From Paracidovorax citrulli (lineage in GTDB: Bacteria > Pseudomonadota > Gammaproteobacteria > Burkholderiales > Burkholderiaceae_C), in NCBI RefSeq assembly GCF_900100305.1, contig NZ_FNEY01000037.1, positions 1 to 43,822 of the forward strand: a stretch of DNA of 43,822 nucleotides, read 5' to 3'. Below are positions 1 to 7,046 of the stretch, in pieces. The number at the start of each line of letters is the position of its first letter. Position 1 is the stretch's first letter. The position numbers and the translations under genes are program-made. The notes under the pieces were generated by a model, which was given only the letters and a program-made list of their open reading frames with translations, did not search any database and was not told the DNA's origin.

Positions 1-325
1 AACATCGGCGTACGCATCGAGCGCGTCATGACCGACAACGGCTCTGGCTACAAAAACGCCTTCCGCGCGGCCTGCGAGGAATTGGGCATCCGCCACATCC
101 GCACGCGGCCCTATACGCCCAAGACCAACGGCAAGGCCGAGCGATTCGTACAGACCAGCCTGCGGGAGTGGGCCTATGCCAGACCCTACGAAAGCTCAGC
201 CCAACGCACGGCTGCCCTGCAGCCCTTCATTGACGGCTACAACTGGTGCCGGCCACACTCCGCGCTCGGCCATCAGCCTCCCATCACACGCATTCCGGGT
301 GTGAACAACCTCGTGAGACTCAACA
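1..325 (+). mobile_element. IS481-family insertion sequence, 3' part only
   Basis: The right-hand part of an insertion sequence; its left part lies outside the window. The end is placed at 325 because the same terminal sequence, with outer bases TGTTGAGTCTCACGAGG when read inward from the end, stops at the same base in the second copy at 43653. The flanking bases 326-331 are TCTAGG, which fits the NCTAGN target known for IS481 of Bordetella pertussis. Family assignment comes from the encoded integrase-core protein and from this target preference. Confidence 0.85.
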
Positions 326-330
326 TCTAG
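1..330 (+). CDS. IS481-family transposase, C-terminal part (5' end outside window)
   Basis: DDE transposase catalysing IS movement. The frame is open from base 1 to the TAG at 328-330, giving 109 residues of the C-terminal integrase core. Visible motifs are MTDNGSGY, carrying the second catalytic Asp, and the TPKTNGKAERF block with the third catalytic acid (Glu), followed by the HSALGHQPP tail typical of IS481/IS3-type transposases. The last codon and the stop are partly outside the IS: codon 325-327 uses only one IS base and TAG comes from the CTAG target, so the protein ends LNI here and LNS in the other copy. Partial because of the window edge, not demonstrably broken. Confidence 0.9.
   Translation, partial: NIGVRIERVMTDNGSGYKNAFRAACEELGIRHIRTRPYTPKTNGKAERFVQTSLREWAYARPYESSAQRTAALQPFIDGYNWCRPHSALGHQPPITRIPGVNNLVRLNI
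156..325 (+). repeat. 170-bp inverted repeat shared by both window ends
   Basis: Bases 156-325 are identical, by eye, to the reverse complement of 43653-43822. Both are ends of the same insertion sequence. Identity stops exactly at the predicted IS border, where the flanks differ (TCTAGG here, ACTAGC on the plus strand at the other end). Confidence 0.95.
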
Positions 331-364
331 GCCTGCCTGGTCGAACGCGATGGACGCGCCGGCA

Positions 365-541
365 TCACGCGACCATGCCGCCATCGACATGCACGTCGGC
401 GCCGACGCCATCGAACATCGGCGTGTCGGTCGGTCCCGGGCTGAGCGTGTTCCGCAGCCCGGGCAGGCTGAGATGCACGGTACTCAGCGTGCCATTGCGG
501 ACAGCCGAGTGGGCGCAGTGTGGCTCAGGGTCTGCAGGCCT
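365..541 (-). pseudogene. possible 3' remnant of an unidentified gene
   Basis: A 58-codon open stretch with the third-position GC bias of real coding sequence, ending with residues DGGMVA and a TGA at 365-367. It has no plausible start codon and is cut off by an in-frame stop at 542-544. It lies between the IS and the island end at 563, so it could be the tail of a gene that once lay downstream of guaA, or of another inserted element. I do not recognise the protein. The remaining bases 331-560 show no other gene, RNA or strong repeat. Confidence 0.25.
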
Positions 542-562
542 TCAGGCTACATGTAGCGCCCA

Positions 563-584
563 TCACTCCCACTCCATCATCAAC
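563..584. repeat. island attachment site, distal end (attR-like)
   Basis: Bases 563-574 (TCACTCCCACTC) repeat exactly the last 12 bp of guaA at 15027-15038 in the same orientation, and similarity continues weakly to 584 (18 of 22 match). Read on the minus strand the site would encode MEWE and a stop, as the true guaA end encodes IEWE and a stop. This is the duplicated target expected when a tyrosine recombinase inserts at guaA. Confidence 0.7.
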
Positions 585-638
585 AGGCCTCCTAAGCCCG
601 CATGGTTAAAGGGATTGGCTGTGATCGACATAGGGCAT

Positions 639-659
639 TACCGTCGCTTTTTACCGTCA
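639..659 (+). repeat. two TACCGTC(A) repeats, candidate integrase arm sites
   Basis: TACCGTC at 639-645 and TACCGTCA at 652-659, same orientation, about 70-95 bp inside the distal attachment repeat. The same octamer occurs three times near the guaA-side end (14758-14911). Arm-type sites on both sides of the core are usual for lambda/P4-type integrases; assignment here is inferred from position and repetition. Nothing else gene-like is visible between 585 and 796. Confidence 0.5.
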
Positions 660-796
660 GAAGCGCACATTTTTTGCTGGCGCGGGAGATGGAGCGATTT
701 GCGAGGCGTCGACTCTTTCGACTCTATTGTCAATCACCCCTCATCCTAATTTAGGAACCGGTAGCCCACCAAGCACATGCTCACTCAACGGCACAT

Positions 797-3700
797 TTAG
801 CTCTGCGGTGCCCTATCCGAAAGACGAGCGTAAACTTGGCTACCCAACCACTTGGACACCAGCTCCCGCATCTCTGGCTTGCCCATGTAATCAGTGAACA
901 GCTCCTCATTCAACTCCATGCGCTCGATAAATAGTGACTCAAGGACCTGCCGAAATACGAGCTGGAACTTGTCCAGAGAGTTGACCTCTGCTGCCTTCTG
1001 TAGGGACTCGTTCTGGCTTGCAGCTTCGGTGATCTGATCGAAAAACAATTGATCTGCCTCATTTAACTCGCCGCCGAAGCGCTGATTGATGATGTCGATC
1101 AGGCGTGACAGCGAAACGGGCTCCTCACGCACCATGCCTGAGCCCACCTCTCGCGGGCCGTCAAGCGGTTTGGCATAGCCCTCATTGAGGCTAATCGAGC
1201 CTTCGCTGATTTTCTGCAAGCGGTAGTAATCGAGTTCGACTTCCTCGTCGAACTGATAGCCCGGCCCGCTCTTGCGCTTGGGCAACTTCAGCGCGAGATG
1301 GCGCAGGTAGGTGAAGAGTTTTTCCAGATCGCTGTCCTGATAGGGAATCACCTGGCTCAGGAAACCGTACAGATTGCGAAAGGCCTGCAACTTGCTGCGC
1401 CACAACTCCGCTTCGTCTTCTTCGGTGTTCTGCAACCGCACAAAGCGCGCGACCGCCAGATCAAGAGTCGCATTCATCAGCTTATGGTCACCAGGGCTCT
1501 GGCGGCGCTTAGGCGCAAAGAACACATGCGCAAACTCGACAATCTCCGTTTGCAGGTAAATGCCCGAGGCATCCAGTTCGGCCTTCACCTCGTAGAGCTT
1601 GTCTGGATCTACCTGCTCGCCCATCACCGAGCCGTCGTAGTATTGACGGAAGGCCTCCTGGATTTCGTCGGGATCGTTGACGAAATCGAGCACGAAGGTA
1701 TCGTCCTTGAGTGGGTGGGTTCGGTTCAAGCGCGACAAGGTCTGAACGGCTTGAATGCCCGCCAACCGTTTGTCCACGTACATGGTGTGCAACAACGGCT
1801 GGTCGAAGCCGGTCTGGTATTTCTCGGCCACCAGCAGCACGCGGAATTCCGGTTTGGCGAAGGTGTCTGGCAGTTCCTTCTCCTTCAGGCCGCCATTCAT
1901 CTCGACTTCCGTGTATGACTTCTCCGGAATCTTGTCGTCTTCCACCGTGCCCGAGAACGCCACCAGGCTCTTGATGGGGTAGCCCTTCTCCTGAATGTAG
2001 CGGTCGAACTCCTGCTTGTAGCGCACCGCTTCCAGTCGCGAGCCGGTCACCACCATCGCCTTGGCATGGCCGCCGATCTTGTGCCGCGTGAAGTGTTGGA
2101 AATGCTCGACCATCACCTCGGTCTTCTGGCCAATGTTGTGCGGATGCAGCCGCATGAAACGGGCCAACGCCTTGGCCGCCTTCTTGCGCTCGACGTTGGG
2201 GTCGTCCTCGGCCTTCTTGATCAGCTTGTAGTAGGTCTTGTAGGTGACGTAGCTCTTGAGCACATCCTCGATAAAGCCCTCCTCGATGGCCTGGCGCATG
2301 GTGTAGCGGTGGAAGGGCTCGCCGCCCCGGCCAAAGATCGCCAATGTCTTGTGTTTGGGCGTGGCGGTGAAAGCGAAAAAGCTCATGTTCGGTTGATGGC
2401 CCCTCTTGGCCATGGAACGGAACAGTCGCTCCAGTTCGACTTCGCCTTCCTCCTCGGCCATCTCTTGTGCCTTGCGGCGCAGCTCGGCACCGCCCAGCAC
2501 ACCTTTCAACTCCGAGGCCGTCTCGCCCGATTGCGAACTGTGCGCCTCGTCGATGATTACAGCGTACTTGCGCGTGGGCAGATGGCTCTTGCTGCCTTCG
2601 CCACGCTCCTCACTAAGCTTGGCTAGTTGCCCGGACACGAACGGAAATTTTTGCAGCGTGGTGATGATGATTGGCACGCCGGCTTCCAGCGCTTCGGCGA
2701 GCTGGCGCGAGTCCTCATCGATCTTCTGCACAACGCCCTGGCGGTGGTCAAACTGGTAGATGGTGTTCTGCAACTGGCGGTCGAGCACCACCCGGTCGGT
2801 GATGACCACCACGCTGTCAAACAGTCGCTCGTCGCGCTCGTTGTGCAGGCTGGACAGACGGTGCGCCAGCCAGGCAATCGTGTTGCTCTTGCCGCTGCCG
2901 GCCGAATGCTCGACCAAGTAGTTATGCCCCGCGCCCTCGCTGGCGGCGGCCGCCACCATCCGGCGCACAGCCTGCAACTGGTGATAACGCGGAAAGATCA
3001 GGCTTTCCTTGCGCACCTTCTTACCGACGTTAGTGGTCTTTTCTTCCACATCGAGATGCAGGAAACGGGCGAGCAGGTCGAGCAGGCTGTCGCGCTGTAG
3101 CACCTCTTCCCACAGGTAGGCTGTCTTGTAGTTGCGCCCTTCACGATCGGGCGGGTTACCGGCGCCACCGTCCATGCCCCGGTTGAACGGCAGGAAGTAA
3201 GTGGACGAACCGGCCAGGCGAGTGGCCATGTGTGCTTCTTCAGTATCTACAGCGAAGTGCACCAGCGCGCGCTTGGTGAACTCGAAGATTGGTTCACGCG
3301 GATCGCGGTCGTGGCGATACTGGTGGATGGCATTCGCTGCCGTCTGGCCGCTCAAGGGGTTCTTGAGTTCCAGCGTCACCACCGGAATGCCGTTGACCGA
3401 CAACACTACATCCAGAGACTTCTCAGACTTCGGGCTGAAATGCAATTGGCGGGTCAGACCCAGCCGGTTGGCCTGGTAGCGCGCCTCCAGTTCCGGGTTC
3501 AGGCCGTGGGCGGGGCGAAAGAAGGCTATCCGCAGCGTGCGCCCGAAGCATTTGAAACCGTGGCGCAGCGTGGCCAGGGCGCCATGGGTATCCAGCCACT
3601 TGCATAGCGACTCCAGCACGCGCGCACCGGTCTGCTCGCCGTGCAGGGCTTCTAGCTTCTCCCACACCTTGCCCTGGGTGGCACGGATGAAGGCCAGTGC

Positions 3701-3820
3701 CTCATCGAGGAAAATCGCGCGCTCGCGGTCGAAGCCTTTGACGTCGACCCGCGTATATCCTTCACTCAGCAAGACCGCCTCGATGGCGGTTTCGAATGCG
3801 ACTTCACTGGTGCGCTTCAT
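797..3820 (-). CDS. hsdR: type I restriction endonuclease subunit R (HsdR)
   Basis: The 1007-residue motor and nuclease subunit of a type I restriction-modification complex; it translocates unmodified DNA with ATP and cuts it. Visible elements are a PD-(D/E)xK nuclease with D137 and E151-L-K153, a Walker A motif around 305-312 (HSAGSGKS), a DEAH box at 424-427, and TAT at 485-487 as in superfamily 2 helicases. An open frame runs 29 codons further upstream, but ATG at 3820 is chosen because it overlaps the ptuB stop (ATGA) and begins the conserved MKRTSEVAFE start. Last gene of the defence operon. Only a weak hairpin and no clear terminator follow it before the island end. Confidence 0.95.
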   Translation of the reverse strand: MKRTSEVAFETAIEAVLLSEGYTRVDVKGFDRERAIFLDEALAFIRATQGKVWEKLEALHGEQTGARVLESLCKWLDTHGALATLRHGFKCFGRTLRIAFFRPAHGLNPELEARYQANRLGLTRQLHFSPKSEKSLDVVLSVNGIPVVTLELKNPLSGQTAANAIHQYRHDRDPREPIFEFTKRALVHFAVDTEEAHMATRLAGSSTYFLPFNRGMDGGAGNPPDREGRNYKTAYLWEEVLQRDSLLDLLARFLHLDVEEKTTNVGKKVRKESLIFPRYHQLQAVRRMVAAAASEGAGHNYLVEHSAGSGKSNTIAWLAHRLSSLHNERDERLFDSVVVITDRVVLDRQLQNTIYQFDHRQGVVQKIDEDSRQLAEALEAGVPIIITTLQKFPFVSGQLAKLSEERGEGSKSHLPTRKYAVIIDEAHSSQSGETASELKGVLGGAELRRKAQEMAEEEGEVELERLFRSMAKRGHQPNMSFFAFTATPKHKTLAIFGRGGEPFHRYTMRQAIEEGFIEDVLKSYVTYKTYYKLIKKAEDDPNVERKKAAKALARFMRLHPHNIGQKTEVMVEHFQHFTRHKIGGHAKAMVVTGSRLEAVRYKQEFDRYIQEKGYPIKSLVAFSGTVEDDKIPEKSYTEVEMNGGLKEKELPDTFAKPEFRVLLVAEKYQTGFDQPLLHTMYVDKRLAGIQAVQTLSRLNRTHPLKDDTFVLDFVNDPDEIQEAFRQYYDGSVMGEQVDPDKLYEVKAELDASGIYLQTEIVEFAHVFFAPKRRQSPGDHKLMNATLDLAVARFVRLQNTEEDEAELWRSKLQAFRNLYGFLSQVIPYQDSDLEKLFTYLRHLALKLPKRKSGPGYQFDEEVELDYYRLQKISEGSISLNEGYAKPLDGPREVGSGMVREEPVSLSRLIDIINQRFGGELNEADQLFFDQITEAASQNESLQKAAEVNSLDKFQLVFRQVLESLFIERMELNEELFTDYMGKPEMRELVSKWLGSQVYARLSDRAPQS

Positions 3821-4446
3821 ACGGCGGTCCTCGCTTGTTTCTTTCGTAGCCAATAGACGACCACCTGTGCGAACTCGGGCAGGTCGCCGGATTCGCTGCC
3901 ATCCCACTTGGGTAGCTCACGCGCCGGATCAACGCGACGGCCGTCTTGCAGGCGCTGCTGAAACGCAGCGAGCACCGCCTTGCGATTGCTCACCAGGCGC
4001 GGCAGGTTCGGGTTGAGCACCGCGGTGAGGGCTTCTTCGATGGCGGCATCGTCTGCCTTGATGGTGCCATCGCCTAAAAAGCGAATCTTGTACTCGATGG
4101 GGTGCGCCGGGTCGCATACGCTGAAGCAAAGGCCGTCATTGCCCTTGCGCGTATCGCAATGCTGCTCGCGCTCGGGACGGCCGTGCCCGCCCAGACAGGC
4201 GCCGTGCAGATTGCCAAAATCGAGCTGCCGCCCGGGGTGGCTGGCCTGACATTGCCAGTGCTCGATCTTCATGCCCTCGGGCGTGGCCCGGATGCGCGAC
4301 TGGCAGTAGCAGCACAGGCCGCGCTGCTCGGCCACCAGCGCCTGCTGCAAAGTCGCCTTGTCGGCGTAATTGTCGTAGTCGGCATGCGGCTGCTGGCGAT
4401 GCTGTGTCAAGGTCGCGGGCTCCGGCCCCTTCTGGATGGTCCGCAT
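3817..4446 (-). CDS. ptuB: PtuB-like HNH nuclease (Septu-type, TIGR02646-like)
   Basis: A 209-residue HNH endonuclease of the kind paired with an ABC-type ATPase in Septu antiphage systems. Visible are a Cys pair C45-x-x-C48 (GLCCYC), I61-E62-H63, then D76-F-G-N79-L-H81-x-x-C84 and a later C97-D98, the zinc-stabilised HNH pattern. Its ATG abuts the ptuA stop (TAG then ATG, no spacer) and its TGA overlaps the hsdR start, so it is embedded between hsdS-ptuA and hsdR. In known Septu systems PtuB is the DNA-cutting or toxic effector held by PtuA. An alternative is an uncharacterised HNH accessory of the restriction system; no reverse transcriptase is nearby, so it is not the retron-linked form. 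Confidence 0.82.
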   Translation of the reverse strand: MRTIQKGPEPATLTQHRQQPHADYDNYADKATLQQALVAEQRGLCCYCQSRIRATPEGMKIEHWQCQASHPGRQLDFGNLHGACLGGHGRPEREQHCDTRKGNDGLCFSVCDPAHPIEYKIRFLGDGTIKADDAAIEEALTAVLNPNLPRLVSNRKAVLAAFQQRLQDGRRVDPARELPKWDGSESGDLPEFAQVVVYWLRKKQARTAV

Positions 4447-5760
4447 CTACTCGGCGCCCTCCAGAAAGCGGATCAGCGAACTGGCCCGGGTCAGCTCGGG
4501 CTCGTCCTCGCCCAGCTTGCGTTCGAGGGCCGCAATGGCGGCACGCGCCGCGTCGAAACGCTCCTGGTCGATCAGTTCGAAAAGCGCCTTCAGCTCACCG
4601 TCCACCTGCCGGTTTCGCACCGGGGCGCCCATGAACTCCTGCAGGATGCGGTTGGCGTCCATGCCATAGGCCTCGGCGGGCACGGTTACACCCACTTTGC
4701 CGTTCACGAATTCGAGGAAGCGCACACAGCGCGCCGGCACCTCGCCCAGCACCAGGGGCGAATGGGTCGTCACCACGAGCTGGCAGGCCTTGAAGATGTC
4801 TCGCAGGCGCTGCAGGACATCGCGCTGCCACTTGGGATGCAGGTGCAGCTCGATCTCGTCGATCAACACCAGCCCCACGCCCTCGGCGATGGGGTTGTCA
4901 CTCTCTGGGTTGGCGATGGCCAAGCGTCGGGTGAGATCGAACACCAGGGCCAGCAGGCCGCGTTCGCCATCGGAAAGCTGGTGCAGATAGAAGGGCTGGC
5001 CGCGTTTGTCCACCACGAAGCCAAGTCGCGGTTGTTCCTGGATGCGCAGGTTGCCGAACTCGGGCAGGAGTTCAACCACCACGGCGCGCAATGCGTCCAG
5101 CACCTTGAACCGGCGCGGTTCATTGGCCGCGCCCAGCTTCTCCTGGGTGCGAAACCAGTGCATGAACTCGCGCAGCTCTACTTCGCGGTCGTGCAGGGCG
5201 CGGCCATAGGCGATGGACGGGTAGAAGGGCGTGGCCTCCGGCAGGCTGCGCGGCTGGCCGGGCAACTGGCGCTTGGGCGAGAAATACACCGCCAATGGCG
5301 GATGGGAAGCATTCTTCAGGATCGCTAGCGCGGCGCGGGTTTCCTTGATGCCAACCTCCAGCTCACCGGTCAGCGTGCGGGTGCTCAGCGCGTGGGCGAA
5401 ATCGGTGTCGTCGGTGGCAGCTTTGGCCTGCCGCAGCAGCATGAAGCGGTCGCCCTTATCGTCCGTCGCGCGCAAGCGCTGCACGCCGGCATTGATGATC
5501 TGCCCGTCGATCTGGATGCGTGCGGACACCTCCAGCGAGCCCTTGTCACCGTGGATGTCGTCATCGGTGAAGTACAGCGGCGCCGAACGCGAGGGCGTGA
5601 ACTCCGGCATTGCCCGTGACAGCAGCACCGTCAGCGCATGCAGCACGGTGGACTTTCCTACGCCGTTGACACCCGCGATCAGCGTCACATCCGGCTCGAA
5701 AGCGATGTCGAGCTGCTCGAAGCCGCCGCAGTGCGCGAGGGATAGGGATTCCAGCTTCAT
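4447..5760 (-). CDS. ptuA: PtuA-like ABC/RecF-type ATPase (Septu-type)
   Basis: A 437-residue ATPase. Walker A GVNGVGKST is at 30-38, the ABC signature LSDGE at 262-266, Walker B LVLIDE around 297-302 and the switch histidine H333 (TTHSP). This is the SMC/RecF/OLD-like layout without a long coiled coil or a C-terminal TOPRIM nuclease, as in PtuA. The start ATG at 5760 overlaps the hsdS stop by ATGA, and the stop abuts the ptuB start. Known PtuA-PtuB form a complex in which ATP binding restrains the nuclease; that role is inferred here from family and pairing. Calling it an OLD-family protein is less likely because the nuclease is supplied by the separate downstream gene. Confidence 0.82.
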   Translation of the reverse strand: MKLESLSLAHCGGFEQLDIAFEPDVTLIAGVNGVGKSTVLHALTVLLSRAMPEFTPSRSAPLYFTDDDIHGDKGSLEVSARIQIDGQIINAGVQRLRATDDKGDRFMLLRQAKAATDDTDFAHALSTRTLTGELEVGIKETRAALAILKNASHPPLAVYFSPKRQLPGQPRSLPEATPFYPSIAYGRALHDREVELREFMHWFRTQEKLGAANEPRRFKVLDALRAVVVELLPEFGNLRIQEQPRLGFVVDKRGQPFYLHQLSDGERGLLALVFDLTRRLAIANPESDNPIAEGVGLVLIDEIELHLHPKWQRDVLQRLRDIFKACQLVVTTHSPLVLGEVPARCVRFLEFVNGKVGVTVPAEAYGMDANRILQEFMGAPVRNRQVDGELKALFELIDQERFDAARAAIAALERKLGEDEPELTRASSLIRFLEGAE

Positions 5761-7046
5761 CCGGCTAGCTCCTCCAGCGGAATCTGGCCGGTAACTCCGG
5801 CCGTGATCAGCGCCGCGCGGCGTTCGATAAGCAGGCGCAGCGAGTCTCGCAGTTCGCCGCGGAGCGTCTCAAGCCGCGAATGCCTGACTGCCAGGAAATT
5901 TTGGATTGCGAGCTGCTCGCTTACCGGTGGCAAGGGAACGGGAAGCTCCTTGATGTTCGATCCAGATATGGATGCAAGATTGGTCGACCGCTTAGCGCGG
6001 CTCTCGAAATAGCGCTTTGCCTGGATCGTCGATGTCCAAAGCGCGAGCCAATCGGAATCAACAGAATGTGGCCGGACAGCAAAGACGTGGTTCTGATGGA
6101 GGCAAGGCGAAATCTCGTCTCGCCAAACACAGCCCCTGCCGAGCTTGTCGATGTCACCCCCCTCGTTCATCAACACATCGCCATATACCAGAAGGTTCGA
6201 TGCGGCCTCTGAGGCGGGCACCTCAACTGTCAGTACGTCGTCCAGCTTAAGGTACCCATCCTGTACGTTTGCGACACGTAGGTAGGGGTACTCCAACAAT
6301 TCGCCGGAGTACTGCTTGCCCAGTGTCAATCCACCTCGAACCTCGGCAAGCTGCTTTAGGCGTTGCAAACCCCAATGCACCGGAATCTCGCCCAACCATT
6401 CCTGGCCGGAGGGTTTGAGCGGGGCGTTGGGGTCAAGGCCGCGGGTGACGACACGGCTGATGAGAGCGGCGCGCTTTTCTTCCAGTAGCGCCAGCATACG
6501 CTCCTTCTCGGCGATCAGTCCGTCGATGCCGGCGGTTTCGCGGTCGAGGTAGTTGGCGATGAGGCGCTGTTCTTCGAGTGGTGGAACTTTGACTTCCAGC
6601 GATCCGATGAAATCCCAGTTGGCACGCGGCATTTTGGCGCCGAAGGTTGACGCATCAACGGCACCAACGAAATCTGGCGTCAAGATGGAGTAGAGCAGGA
6701 AGCGTGGTTCGAGAAGCTCCGAAGGCCGCATGACGAGCAACTCGGTCGAGCCGACACCATCACGCGGTGCGTGACACGCCTTGGCCAAATAAGGGCGAAG
6801 TTTGCAAAACAGCACATCGCCTTCCCTGAATATATTGGCAAGCCCCGCGCTTTGGTCGGCGGGCTCGTCATCCCGCTTCGATTCGACCTCGATGATCCTG
6901 CCCGTCCACGATTCGATGTTTTCAAGGCCAAGGTAGCCGGGATGGTCGGAACCGGCGGACATGCGTTCGTTTCGTAAAGGTGCAACGAATTTCAAGCGTG
7001 CCAATCGCCACACTTCAGGATCGACTCGCACAGTCGATGTGTTCAC
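5757..7046 (-). CDS. hsdS: type I restriction specificity subunit (HsdS)
   Basis: The 429-residue DNA-recognition subunit. Two target-recognition domains are seen, about residues 10-150 and 215-370. Each is followed by the conserved helical spacer starting PPLEEQ / PPVSEQ and ending EKRAALI.. / ERRAALI.., the internal repeat typical of HsdS. It starts with GTG at 7046, which shares GTGA with the hsdM stop. The sequence predicts a bipartite recognition site but not its bases. The gene reads unbroken, and no second hsdS or inverted-repeat switching cassette is present, so phase variation by recombination is not indicated. Confidence 0.94.
   Translation of the reverse strand: MNTSTVRVDPEVWRLARLKFVAPLRNERMSAGSDHPGYLGLENIESWTGRIIEVESKRDDEPADQSAGLANIFREGDVLFCKLRPYLAKACHAPRDGVGSTELLVMRPSELLEPRFLLYSILTPDFVGAVDASTFGAKMPRANWDFIGSLEVKVPPLEEQRLIANYLDRETAGIDGLIAEKERMLALLEEKRAALISRVVTRGLDPNAPLKPSGQEWLGEIPVHWGLQRLKQLAEVRGGLTLGKQYSGELLEYPYLRVANVQDGYLKLDDVLTVEVPASEAASNLLVYGDVLMNEGGDIDKLGRGCVWRDEISPCLHQNHVFAVRPHSVDSDWLALWTSTIQAKRYFESRAKRSTNLASISGSNIKELPVPLPPVSEQLAIQNFLAVRHSRLETLRGELRDSLRLLIERRAALITAGVTGQIPLEELAG

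Noticed and set aside
3817-5760. A retron defence system around the PtuA/PtuB-like pair
   Set aside because: No reverse transcriptase gene or msr/msd-like structure is present nearby.
4447-5760. PrrC/RloC anticodon nuclease nested in the hsd locus
   Set aside because: The ATPase lacks the anticodon-nuclease C-terminal region and is paired with a separate HNH protein.
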